Shown here: one piece after another, positions 1 through 8,934 of the stretch
Layout: every line of letters starts with the position of its first letter
How positions within the stretch are numbered: position 1 is the stretch's first letter
NCBI GenBank assembly: GCA_021292165.1
Contig: CM037879.1
Location: 245,397,797-245,461,796, forward strand
Direction: 5' to 3'
Origin: Shinisaurus crocodilurus
Taxonomy: Eukaryota > Chordata > Lepidosauria > Squamata > Shinisauridae
DNA: 64,000 nt
The notes under the pieces: generated by a model
Database searches by the model: none
What the model was told of the DNA's origin: nothing
Seen by the model: only the letters and a program-made list of their open reading frames with translations
Position numbers and translations under genes: made by a program

Positions 1-399
1 ATTGAATCCACAGAAGGAGAAGGCAACCAGAGTTTACATTCTAGATCTTTTGCTTGGCTTTCCAAATATTCTTCACATAGCCTAGGTTGGATGCCTAATG
101 TGCAGAGAGGAGTGAGAGATCCAAAAATAACTTTTTGTGTTCAACAAGGCAGCTCGATATTATTCTGCATGTTTCTTAGACAAGTAAGAAATCCAAGCGA
201 AGGAATTAGACTGTCATGCATGGCCCTACATTCCCTTTAAGGTTGTGATGTGGTCTTTATTAATCTGTTGAAAAAACACAGAGGATATAATGCTGAAGTA
301 TCTGGGCAATTTTAAAATGTTAATCATTTCTATTTATTCCTTGGATTGCTACTTCCTACAGGCAAAAGGGAACATCTGTGTGCTTTAATGTGTTAATTC
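1..399. other. unassigned intergenic DNA
   Basis: No coding region, RNA gene or repeat could be recognised in this AT-rich stretch. Confidence 0.5.
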
Positions 400-656
400 A
401 TTAAAAGGGGATTAGACAAATTCATGGAGGAAAAGCCTATCAATGGCTACGGGTCATGGTGGCTATATTTATCTCCAGTATCAGAGCAGGTATGCCTCCC
501 AAGACCAGGTGCTGGGGAACATGAGTGGGAGGATGCTATTGTATGCTGTCCTGCTTGTGGGCCACCCATGTACATCTGATTGGCTATTGTGGGAACAGAA
601 TGCTAGACTAGATAGGCCTTTGGTCTGATCCAATACTGCTCTTCTTATGGTCTTAT
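400..656 (+). repeat. CR1-like LINE 3' tail
   Basis: The sequence runs from 'ggggattagacaaattcatgg' style text to 'tggtctgatccaatactgctcttcttatg'. This resembles LINE 3' tails that are common in reptile genomes. A second, shorter copy with the same 'ctggactagataggc..ttggtctgac' text is at 61545-61625. Family assignment is by recognition only; the short ORFs across it are not meaningful. Confidence 0.55.
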
Positions 657-785
657 GATACCTTTTGAAAGGAAGATATCTCAATTATCAAAATACCCAG
701 TAAGTTATATGGGTTAATGGGTACAGTTAACTGATTTGACAAATGTGAGTTTGCTTCTTATTTCCTGTTTACATTGCTCTTTGCC

Positions 786-1399
786 TAGGAAATTTGCCAG
801 TAAACTGAAACTCAATCCAGACAAGTTGGAGGTCCTGCTGGAGGATGGTTCATCTGCGCAAGTTAGTGGTTTTCACCCAGTGCTGGATGGGGCTGCATTC
901 CCCCTGAAGGAACAAGTTTGCAGTCAGGGGGTGCCCACTGATCCATCTTTGTCCTAGGAAGTATACACTGCCTCCGTGGCATGGCATGCCTTTTGCCAGT
1001 TCAGGCCAGTGCGCCAGCTGCAACCTTGCCTGAACAGAGATGGCCTGGCCTCAGAGTTCCCTGCCCTTGTAGCCTCCAGATTAGACTACTGTAATGTGTT
1101 ATATGTGGGTCTGCCTTTGAAAATGATCAGAAACTGTGATTATCCCGAAATACATCTGCAAAGTTATTAACTAGGACTGAGTGGGTTTCCCCCCCACTTT
1201 AGGTCTGTGTTTTAACACTGGCTTACATTTCTAGGTTCAATTTAAAATGCTGGGTTTGAGGATTAAAGGCCTTCATGGATTGGGACTGGGATACCTGAAG
1301 GGCTGCTGGCCTCCACATATGCCTGCCTCTACTCTTAAGATCTTCGACAGAGGCCCTTCTTCAGGTGCTTCTACCATCCGAGGTGTGCTACAGGGGAAT
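786..1399 (+). pseudogene. L2-like LINE fragment, RT C-terminal remnant
   Basis: Translation gives degenerate pieces of a non-LTR reverse transcriptase C-terminus. One is a KLKLNPDKLEVLL segment at about 797-840, followed by a PLKEQVCS piece. Another is SRLDYCNVLYVGLPLK at about 1075-1122. The same motifs occur in order, and uninterrupted, in the LINE at 51396-53150. Frames are broken between the pieces, so this is a dead copy. It is interrupted by the foldback at 1400-1612, and its 3' end appears to resume after it. Confidence 0.75.
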
Positions 1400-1612
1400 G
1401 GGAGGTTGGTGTGACTCCTATTTCGGTGGGGCTCCTTTTCCATTACAGGTTTTGTAGGTTTTATTAGGAACTATCCATGGTGCTCCATGGTGGTGAACAT
1501 ATTTTGGGGATGGAGTTCAGCACCATGGATAGATCCCACGAAGCTCCAAATAAAACCTGCAAAACCTGTAATGGAAAAGGAGCCCCACTGAAATAGGAGT
1601 CACCAGCCTCCC
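1400..1612. repeat. long foldback (inverted repeat) inside LINE
   Basis: Positions 1400-1465 pair with 1549-1612 as near-perfect inverted arms of about 65 bp. Key segments are 'ggggctccttttccattaca' and its complement. Shorter complementary segments continue inward around 'ctatccatggtgct' and 'agcaccatggatag'. The LINE text resumes outside the right arm. Confidence 0.8.
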
Positions 1613-1901
1613 AAGGGCCTACATGGTTGTAGTAGCCCCCTGATTGTGGGATCCTCTCCAGGGAAGCTCACACACATGACTCCTATCTTGCTGTTGTCTT
1701 AGCTCTAGAAAAATACCTTTCTGTTTTCCCCAGCTTTCTAATCGCATCAAATTTATGCTGCATGGTGTTTGCTTTTGTTTCTGCTGACTGCTTTTATATT
1801 ATTATTTTCTGCAGTGTTTTATTGTTTTTGTTTTTAATTTGTTTTATTGTAATTTTAACTTTTTGTAGAAACACCTTAAATAACTAAAATAATAAATGCA
1901 G

Positions 1902-1908
<7 letters not shown>
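1613..1908 (+). repeat. L2-like LINE 3' UTR and tail
   Basis: This continues the LINE of 786-1399 after the foldback. The text around 'ccccctgattgtgggatcctctccaggg' corresponds to the LINE C-terminal region encoding the 'LWN.LP' segment, and is followed by a T-rich 3' UTR. Confidence 0.55.

Positions 1909-1936
<28 letters not shown>
1909..1936. repeat. (TG)n microsatellite
   Basis: About 14 TG dinucleotides directly follow the LINE tail. Confidence 0.95.
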
Positions 1937-1939
<3 letters not shown>

Positions 1940-2285
1940 ATTAAAAGGGTTATGTGATGGGTTCATGATGTTCAACGGGGATTCTGAGCCTCCACCAGAC
2001 AAGCTGCTCCCCGTAGTCTAGGCAGCTTCATAATTTTCATGAAGGTCCTCTGATGCAGCGTGATCAGCAGTGGTTCTTAGGTGGTGGAGAAAAGGGTGAT
2101 AAACCATGGCCTGTGCCAAAAGTGCTCTTTTGAGTTTGGCTTTTACAAGCTGTATGCAGGTTGTATTCATCAGCCTTGCAAATACATTTGCCGTGATCCA
2201 GCTAGGGATCATACACTTGCAGACACAGCCTAGAAGACATTGAATCATCCACTAGGCTCTGAAGTTATAATTCTGAAAGTGTGAG
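1937..2285. other. unassigned DNA with one anonymous minus ORF
   Basis: A 76-codon open frame on the minus strand (2018-2248) has no motif I recognise and no splice or promoter context. I do not call it a gene. Confidence 0.3.
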
Positions 2286-2625
2286 TTGGTCCTTCCTTCC
2301 TTCCTTCCTTCCTTCCATTCCATTCCATTTCTATACCACCCAATAGCTAAAGCTCTCTGGGCAGTTCACAAAAATTACAGTGCAGAAATACAACGTAATA
2401 AAAACAAAATAAATTCCTTGACATACAGAATTTAAAAACAATTGAAAACAGGTACAAACAATTACAATTAAATACCAGGACCTGATGAAACAACTGACAT
2501 TAAAAACCCCATTCATCAAATGCCTGGGAGTAGAGGAAAGTCTTTAATCTGGCGGCAAAAAGAGAACCACGTTGACGCCAGGTGGACCTCAGGGAGAACA
2601 TTCCGAGGAGATGGCAGAGAGATAC
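2286..2625 (-). repeat. L2-like LINE 3' end, antisense
   Basis: It begins with a TTCC-rich run (2291-2330), then 'ataccacccaatagctaaagctctctgggcagtt'-type text. This is the reverse of the 'gagagcttcagctattgggcggtataaaa' LINE tail seen in sense orientation at 23889-23912. Further upstream LINE sequence follows to about 2625. Confidence 0.65.
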
Positions 2626-3092
2626 AAATTTATCCTTGTCCATGTGCTGTGTGTGCTTTACTTGAACCAAGAGGGCAGCGCTAGCCCATCTCCTGTTTAG
2701 GACACATTATTCCTACTAGTGTGGCTGTGTGGGTGTGGCTTCTCAGCTGTGGTGTGTGTGTGGGATGATGGATGAGTACAATGACTTTAAAATAAGGATA
2801 GTGGCCAGTTTGGACAGTACCTGAAAGGTCTGATCCAAGTCATTGTTTGGAAATGGCACTCTGCCCTCGGCCATCCACAGAGGGACAGCACATCATCCAA
2901 ATATGACTACATGCTCATAAAATCCTATCTTCATCGGCCAAACTTGCCCTGGTCGATTCCCAGGCAAAAGCTGACTCCGAGAAATGATCAGTCGGTGGAA
3001 ATACAGTGGAGCTTGGTGAACGTTTTCATTGGGGAACATGATTTGTTTCTTGTGGCGCAGGAAGTGAAACTTGTTGTTCTTTTGTTTTAAGC
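2626..3092. other. unassigned intergenic DNA
   Basis: No gene or recognisable repeat was seen. Confidence 0.4.
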
Positions 3093-3277
3093 AGTGTTCT
3101 CCAACCTTGGGTCCCCAGATGTTTTTGGCCTACAACTCCCAGCATGCCCCAGCCAGATATATATATATATCTATATCTATATATCTATATCTATATCTAT
3201 CTATCTATCTATCTATATATATATATATATCTGGCTGGGGCATGCTGGGAGTTATAGGCCAAAAACATCTGGGGAAA
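3093..3277. repeat. foldback MITE, left arm and TATC core
   Basis: The left arm (3093-3155, 'agcagtgttctccaacc..ccagatgtttttggcctac..catgccccagcc') is mirrored by 3229-3276. Between them is a self-complementary AT/TATC microsatellite (about 3156-3229). The right arm stops at the provirus boundary (3278) and resumes at 10039 with 'gacccaaggttggacaacactgct', so one foldback was split by the insertion. Confidence 0.85.
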
Positions 3278-3680
3278 TGTTGCAGAAAAATCACCCTTCT
3301 CCAGAGAATAGAGGGACTCGTACCACCTCAGGCTTGGAAAACAGCTTTATTTGCTAGCAACCGGTTCAGGGGATTACATCGCCATACTGAACCCCGAATA
3401 CAGAAGCAATCAGTTCCTTATATTAAAGCATATTATACGTCATCAATTACTTGTCGCTTGCTCCCTGGCATGTTTGCCGGGTGTTTCCTGTACCTGTGCT
3501 ATTCTTACATTCTGCTGCGCGGGCACTCTTATCTACTTCCCTACAATACGGCGCGACTGTAATTTATTGCCATGTAAGCAGTCTGTTCTAAGAAGGGGGG
3601 TCTATCTTCAAGCGGTCTGTTCCCAGGAGGGGGGGGGTCTTTTTCTGCCTCAGTTTTCTTCCCACCTTTTCCCCACTTCA
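3278..3680 (-). repeat. 3' LTR of the provirus
   Basis: This 403-bp LTR reads TGAAGTGGGG...TGCAACA in viral sense. The polyadenylation signal AATAAA lies at 3346-3351 (seen as TTTATT on the + strand). It is about 99% identical to 9636-10038. A polypurine tract borders it on the internal side. Confidence 0.95.
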
Positions 3681-3692
3681 TTCCCTCCCTTT
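3681..3692 (-). promoter_or_regulatory. polypurine tract
   Basis: Viral-sense AAAGGGAGGGAA lies directly next to the TG start of the 3' LTR, the normal position of the plus-strand primer for reverse transcription. Confidence 0.85.
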
Positions 3693-3703
3693 GAAACTCT
3701 ATC

Positions 3704-4225
3704 TTACTCTTCACATTGAGTTTCACTCATTGGGATGGGACGGTATTCCCACATTGCCAGGACTTGCGCAGCAGCTTTTCTTTCGGCTATTAAGCTGAAG
3801 CTGTTTTGGAGGGAGCGTATGAGCATTGGAAGGATGCATGGCAGGATTATGCATCCTGCGGCCACTAGGCCAATCAAGGCAACTATGGCCTGTAAGCCTG
3901 GCAACTTGGGAAACCACCCAGCGAAAGCTTCTCCGAAGTTGAACCCATCCCAGGTCTGCACTGGGACATGGGCCAACGTTTCAATGCGTTTTGTGATGCT
4001 TTCGATTATTTCTCCTTGGTCATCAATTTGCAAACAACAATTACTTAAATTGAATTTTCCACAGACACCTCCTTCAGCTGCTAACAAGTAATCTAAAGCT
4101 AAGCAGTTTTGATAAATTGCATCCCGGAACTTTGTCTGCTGCTTTGCTAAGATTTTAAGCGCTTGCGAAGTTTCATTAGATATTAGTTCTACTACAGCCT
4201 GTAACCTGATTAAGCGATTCAGCAT
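3704..4225 (-). pseudogene. env: env TM subunit remnant
   Basis: This 173-codon frame encodes most of the transmembrane (TM) part of a class I retroviral envelope. In order it shows a heptad-rich helix (residues 1-35), an [12 protein letters not shown] segment typical of the conserved TM region, a C-x7-CC motif (C55, C63, C64; the usual motif is C-x6-CC), a pre-membrane WFPKL segment, a hydrophobic membrane span (about 108-135) and a cytoplasmic tail of roughly 35-40 residues. The surface subunit, the cleavage site and the fusion peptide are absent. The leader peptide upstream (4176-4304) is in another frame, so this piece cannot be made from the normal env start. It ends 23 nt before the 3' LTR. 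Confidence 0.85.
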
Positions 4226-4304
4226 ATAAATGGGAGTACGATACCCATCCTATTGCTACTATACTATATAGAGCAACCCATTTTAAGGCGTTTGGTGCCG
4301 ACAT
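4176..4304 (-). pseudogene. env: env leader (signal peptide) remnant
   Basis: From an ATG at 4302-4304 a 42-codon frame runs [20 protein letters not shown] and on, a basic/polar start followed by a hydrophobic core and small residues near 'SHLYA'. This is a plausible signal peptide in the expected env start position downstream of pol. The frame ends at 4176 and overlaps the TM frame, which is offset by one base. I infer that the leader was joined out of frame to TM by an internal deletion that removed the surface subunit. It was too short to appear among long frames and was found by translating the gap. Confidence 0.6.
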
Positions 4305-4573
4305 CCTCAGGCTTCTCCCGAGCGATGGACGTCAGCTTCCGGGTGTGACGCCTGCTAGGGCTAGTTGTCTGGTACGCAACTTTTTGTTTTCAGGGGAGAG
4401 GTTTCTAGCACATGCACCCTGAATTGCTGGAGGCGTTATTATGGCCTCGCGGTTCTTTAACCGTACAATTCTTTGTCTATGTACAGGCCGACTCTGGCTG
4501 GGGTTTTAGGTTCAGGCCTTCGTCGGAGTTTCAGCTTCAAGGCTATTTCACCTTCTGGGACTGGCTGGACTTT
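4305..4573 (-). other. pol-env intergenic region of provirus
   Basis: This lies between the integrase stop (4574) and the env leader ATG (4304). No open frame of note on the coding strand. A splice acceptor for env mRNA would be expected nearby but was not identified. Confidence 0.5.
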
Positions 4574-5884
4574 CTACACTGGTTTTGATCGAGAAGCGGG
4601 TTTCACACGCGTCCAGTGGAGCCAGGGTTTGATTTCCGCTACCTTAACAGCAAGGGGAGAACACATGACAACAGTATACGGTCCTTTCCAGCGGGCTTTT
4701 AAAGGCTCAATTTTCCAGTCTTTCACCCACACTGAATCTCCTGGGTGGAATCTGTGCACTTTTATAGTGAGCAGGGGTTTTCTTTGGCTTATTACATACT
4801 CTTGTATGTCCTCCACGACTTGGCTTAGGCCCTGTATGGTTTGCAGAGTTTGCGTGACTTCTAACTCCCTTTCATTTACCCACCGGGGCCTGACTAATTG
4901 TGGAGGCCTTCCGTACATGAGCTCAAAAGGAGACAAATTGAGTTTTTTTCGAGGAGTGCACCTGACCGCCAACAGAGCCAGGGGCAAAGCGTCTGGCCAT
5001 TTTAGGTGCGTTTCTTGGCATATTTTTGACAGTTTTGTTTTTAAAGTCCGGTTCATGCGTTCTACGCGTCCGCTTGACTGAGGGTGGTAGCTGCAGTGCA
5101 ATTTCCACTTAATTTTCAAAGTTTTTGCCACATCTTGCACTACCTTTTGGGTGAATTCTGGTCCATTGTCAGACGACAATCTCGAGGGAATTCCGTATCT
5201 CGGGATAATGTCTCTCAATAGGGCCCGTGACACTTCTCTGGCTTTCTTTGTCCTGGTAGGGAAACATTCAGGCCATCCTGTATAATTACAAACAACCACT
5301 AGGAGTGCATTCAGTCCTCCTGCCCGTGGCATGTCGGTGAAATCGATGGTGACTGAGTCAAATGGCAAGTCTCCCTCTGGTTGCCTGCCTGGCGGAAGCA
5401 GGGGCCCTTGGCGAGGATTGTTGCGGGCGCATGTTAGGCATTTCTGTGTAGCGTAATTGGTTAACATGTGGATTTTGTCTATGAGTACTTCTCTGTTCAG
5501 GGCCTGGGCGAGTGCGGTTTTTCCCATGTGTGTTTGTTGGTGAGCAGTCTTGACTACTTCCCACCCAAGGGCCTCAGGAATCCACACTCGTTTGTCAGGC
5601 AGTACGTACCATCCATTCCTCAGGGTGGCTTGTAATTTTCCTTTGGCTTTAGCCACTTCTTTCTGGCTCATCCACTCTCTGTCTGCCGGGGTGGGTGTCT
5701 CCTGGGGAGGGACTCCGGTACTCTGGTGGCTCTGATCAGCCATCTCCTGTTGCCTTTCTTCCTGTGGTTGCCTCCCTTCGGGTGGCTTTGGCAGTGGTGG
5801 ATACAGCGGGACGTATGGCGCAGGAGTCCCTTCCTCCGTTTTGCTGGTTGTATCTGAGACTCTGGGTTCCACAGAAGTAGGCAT
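4574..5884 (-). CDS. pol: integrase with gag-derived N-terminal extension
   Basis: This open frame of 436 codons encodes a full retroviral integrase, preceded by about 60 residues copied from gag. Residues 16-73 (TEEGTPAPYVPLYPPLP...ADREWMS) match the gag proline-rich region at 8396-8571 because of a 176-bp repeat at 5666-5841. The integrase domains follow: an H-x3-H-x29-C-x2-C zinc-binding domain (H115, H119, C149, C152), a catalytic core with D181, D239 and E275 (35-residue spacing between the last two), and a C-terminal SH3-like region (PGDSVWVKDW...KARWKGPY). All catalytic residues are present. In a normal virus integrase is cut from Gag-Pol; here stops and a frame change upstream cut it off, so expression is doubtful. 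The ATG at 5884 is only the first in frame. Confidence 0.9.
   Translation of the reverse strand: MPTSVEPRVSDTTSKTEEGTPAPYVPLYPPLPKPPEGRQPQEERQQEMADQSHQSTGVPPQETPTPADREWMSQKEVAKAKGKLQATLRNGWYVLPDKRVWIPEALGWEVVKTAHQQTHMGKTALAQALNREVLIDKIHMLTNYATQKCLTCARNNPRQGPLLPPGRQPEGDLPFDSVTIDFTDMPRAGGLNALLVVVCNYTGWPECFPTRTKKAREVSRALLRDIIPRYGIPSRLSSDNGPEFTQKVVQDVAKTLKIKWKLHCSYHPQSSGRVERMNRTLKTKLSKICQETHLKWPDALPLALLAVRCTPRKKLNLSPFELMYGRPPQLVRPRWVNERELEVTQTLQTIQGLSQVVEDIQEYVISQRKPLLTIKVHRFHPGDSVWVKDWKIEPLKARWKGPYTVVMCSPLAVKVAEIKPWLHWTRVKPASRSKPV
5666..5841 (-). repeat. 176-bp direct repeat of gag inside pol (copy 2)
   Basis: It is identical by eye to 8396-8571, in the same orientation and offset by 2730 bp. 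It sits between the end of RNase H and the start of integrase. Confidence 0.95.
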
Positions 5885-6285
5885 CGGGCTTGCGTCTCAT
5901 GCTGTCCTCCGTTGGTTTCAAATTCTCTCCAGGGCTCGTGAGCTGCCCTTTTTGCTTCCTGGTCTGCTTTTCGATTTCCTCTTGCTACTTTGTCATTTCC
6001 TCGCTGATGCCCTCAGCAGTGGACAATGGCTAATTTGGTTGGCTTCCACACTCCGTTTAGGAGAGCTTGGATTTGTTCTCTGTGTTTTATAGCTTTTCCT
6101 ACTGAGTTTATCAGTCCTCTTTCTTTATACAAGGCTCCATGTGCATGAGCTGTAAGGAATGCGTATCTGGAATCTGTCCAAATGGTCATGCGTCTGCCTG
6201 CTCCCAGGTGTAGAGCTCTTATCACTGCATACAATTCGGCCAACTGTGCACTTGTACCTGGGGCTAAGGGTCCACTTTCTAGCAC
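5842..6285 (-). pseudogene. pol: RNase H C-terminal part
   Basis: This is the same frame as the upstream RT and RNase H, after an in-frame TAG at 6286-6288. It encodes the second half of RNase H: SAQLAELYAVIRAL (with the catalytic Glu), IWTDSRYAF (catalytic Asp) and LAIVHC. A TGA at 6013-6015 interrupts it, and then GHQRGNDKVARGNRKADQEAK continues the domain, including its His loop, to about 5850. There the gag-derived repeat begins and the frame differs from that of integrase. Confidence 0.85.
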
Positions 6286-6990
6286 CTAGTCACAAGACAC
6301 TACTGCATAGCCTGCTTTTCTGAGTCCATTTTCTACGAAACTTGAGCCATCTGTGAAGACTTCTAAATCAGCATTTGGCAGCGGAGTGTCTTTGAGATCT
6401 GGGCGCGACGCATGAGTCTGGTCAATGACTTCTACGCAGTCATGATTCATCTCTCTTGCTTGTGGCTCGGGCAACAAAGTGGCGGGGTTGAGGGCTGTTG
6501 ACTGTTGGAGTTCCATTAATGGATTGTGCGTAATCATGCTCTGGTATTTTAACATACGTGGGTTTGTTAGCCACAGGTGTCCTTTGGCTTCTAGAACGGC
6601 CTTTAATGCATGTGGAGTTAGTACAGTTAGTGGCTGTCCAAAAGTCAGTTTGCTGGACTCTTGGACTAACAGAGCTGTCCCTGCTAGCGCTTTCAGACAA
6701 TTTGGCCATCCCTGGGCCACTGAGTCTAATTGCTTTGATAGGTAGGCCACTGGTCTTTGCCAAGATCCTAGCCGCTGGGTAAGAACTCCGACTGCCACAT
6801 TTTTCTTGGTGTCCACGTATAAGTTGAAAGGTTTGTCCAGATCTGGAAGGCCTAAACTCGGGGCCTTTAGCAAAGCCTCTTTCAGCTGGTTAAAGGCTTG
6901 GCTCTGAACTTTGGTCCATTGAAATTCCTCAGTCTCTTGCCCCCTGATAGCTTCATACAGGGGCTTGGCGATTAGACTGAAGTTTGGTAT
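6286..6990 (-). pseudogene. pol: RT connection domain and RNase H N-terminal part
   Basis: This is a direct in-frame continuation of the protease-RT frame after the TAG at 6991-6993. It starts IPNFSLIAKPLYEAIRG (thumb/connection), goes through LYVDTKKNVAVGVLTQRLG and PVAYLSKQLD, and reaches the RNase H start DLEVFTDGSSFVENG, which carries the first catalytic Asp. It ends at the TAG at 6286-6288. Restriction to a single frame with point stops, rather than frameshifts, suggests substitution damage. Confidence 0.9.
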
Positions 6991-8283
6991 CTATATTCGG
7001 CAAAACCCTGCCGCTCCTAGAAAGCCTCTCAAGTCTCGACGCGAGATGGGCGTTGGCAGCTGGCAAACCGCTTGCTTCCGTTCAGATCCCAAAGTCCTCT
7101 GCCCTTGTTCGATGTTGTATCCCAGATATCTCACTTGCAGCTGCACTAGTTGGGCCTTTTCTCGCGAGGCGCGGTATCCTTTTTCATCTAACAGTTCAAG
7201 GAGTTGCTTGGTGTTTTTCCAACAGGTATCTTGCGTGTTCCCTGTCACTAGGAGGTTGTCAACATACTGCAACAAGACTTCATTTTTGTGGCATGGTTTA
7301 TATTCTTCTAGGTCTCCTCCTAGAGCAGTCCCAAAGAGGGTCGGCGAGTTCTTGAACCCTTGTGGGAGCCGTGTCCATGTGTACTGAGTTTTTCTTCCGG
7401 TTTTGGGGTTTTCCCACTCAAAGGCAAACAGTCCTTGACTCTGCCTGTGGATGGGTATGCAGAAAAATGCATCTTTTAAGTCTATTACCGTGAACCATTT
7501 GGCGCTGGCCGGCAACAGACTTAAAAGAACATATGGGTTTGGGACTACTGGGTGAATGGTCACTACAGCTTCATTTACAATTCTTAAATCTTGAACTGGT
7601 CTGTACTTTCCGTTTGGCTTGGGAATTGGTAGGATCGGGGTGTTCCAGAATGACACAATGGGTTTTATAATGCCATGTTCTAAGTAAGAATCGATGTATG
7701 ATTGAATGGCTTGCATGATGGGGCGTGGGTAAGGCCTTTGCCTTATTCTTCTGGGCCGTGCCTGGGGCTTTACTTCAATTATTAAAGGTGGCAGGTGTTT
7801 GGCGTAACCTGGTGGGTTGTCTTCTGCCCAGATGCCGGGGACATCAAACTCTTTCCACTTGGCTGTAGCCTGTGAGTCTGCTTCGAGTGGAATAGATGCC
7901 AACATTATCCTCCACATTTCATTCATTGGAGCTGTAACGTTTACTGCTGTTGCTTGGGGCACGTGCAGCTTCATGTTTTGGTTCTGGTCAAAGTAGATGT
8001 GGGTTTGCATTTTGCACAGGAGATCTCTTCCTAGCAGTGGAACAGGGCATTCTGGTATGTGCACAAACTGATGGGTCACAGTTTTGTGGGCCAAATCACA
8101 TTCCAGGGGCTTGAGCAATGGCCGGTTACTTGGGATTCCGGTAGCTCCCTGTATTTTAATAGTCTCGCCGGAGCAAGACGCCAATGGTTGTATAAGAACA
8201 GATCTAGTAGCTCCTGTGTCTACTAAGAACTTGACTTTATGGCCCCCTCCTTTTAAGGACACCATGGGCTCGTGGGGGCCCAT
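6991..8283 (-). pseudogene. pol: protease and reverse transcriptase
   Basis: This 430-codon open frame encodes an aspartic protease and the polymerase part of RT. The protease active site is VDTGA at residues 21-25, and the protease ends near PLLGRDLLC. RT blocks follow: WNTPILPIPKPNGKYRPVQD, FTVIDLKDAFFCIPI (catalytic Asp), TRLPQGFKNSPTLF and LLQYVDNLLVTG. The polymerase site should read YVDD; here the last Asp is Asn (GAC to AAC), which should abolish polymerase activity. The frame ends with FCRI and a TAG where a Trp codon is expected. Its link to gag is broken: gag ends in a different frame after a deletion. The marked start is simply the first ATG; translation would normally enter by readthrough or frameshift from gag. 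Confidence 0.92.
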
Positions 8284-8338
8284 GATCAGGGCAGGGTCCC
8301 TGTTGTCGGGTATGGCTGGCCACTGGGCTTGTGCCTGT

Positions 8339-8934
8339 CTACAAACATGCAGGCTTGCCTAGATTTCGGCTGTGGGGGGGGCGCCCGAGGGGAGAGCTCA
8401 TCCACTCTCTGTCTGCCGGGGTGGGTGTCTCCTGGGGAGGGACTCCGGTACTCTGGTGGCTCTGATCAGCCATCTCCTGTTGCCTTTCTTCCTGTGGTTG
8501 CCTCCCTTCGGGTGGCTTTGGCAGTGGTGGATACAGCGGGACGTATGGCGCAGGAGTCCCTTCCTCCGTTTCGCTGAGAATCTCTACCTCCTTCTCTCTG
8601 GGCTTTGGGTGGGGGGGTCGGCGTAGAAGCATTAGATGTGCCACTTCTGCTTTTGCTTTACATTCTCTGAGCCAGGGCGGATTTTTTCCAACATTCTGCT
8701 GCCACTGATCTATGTATGGGTATTGGTCGGGGTGGCCACCAGACGCCTGGGTCACTTTCTGATGGACCTTTGAGATGACTTGCACCCTACCCGCATAGAG
8801 GGCCATTCTACTTCACATAGGACTCGGAGTTTCTGTTTGGTGAGCTTTTCTCTAAAGTCCCTATTGAATCCTCTTTTAAAATTACTTAACATACATTGCA
8901 GGGGCGTCTGAGGGACGCTGCTGCCACCTCCCAT
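8339..8934 (-). pseudogene. gag: gag remnant (matrix and proline-rich region)
   Basis: Gag starts at an ATG at 8932-8934 with MGGGSS, a myristoylation-type start (Gly2 and Ser6). The matrix-like N-terminus (NFKRGFNRDFREKL...CEVEWPSMRVGC) runs to a stop at 8752. The homology continues in another frame from about 8800 (ASGGHPDQYPYIDQW), so there is a frameshift between roughly 8755 and 8800. A proline-rich p12-like region with LYPPL follows. Capsid and nucleocapsid are missing: the frame passes the 8396 junction into unrelated residues and stops at 8339, while protease starts just downstream in another frame. No Cys-His zinc knuckle is visible. Confidence 0.85.
8396..8571 (-). repeat. 176-bp direct repeat, gag copy (copy 1)
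   Basis: This is the donor copy in gag. It encodes a proline-rich region with LYPPL, which fits the LYPxL late-domain pattern. Identical to 5666-5841. Its end near 8396 coincides with the deletion that removes the rest of gag. Confidence 0.92.

Noticed and set aside
3071..3562. 163-codon frame on the + strand
   Set aside because: It runs through the TATC microsatellite and the proviral LTR in antisense.
4473..5081. 202-codon + strand frame
   Set aside because: Antisense shadow of the integrase coding region, with no motif of its own.
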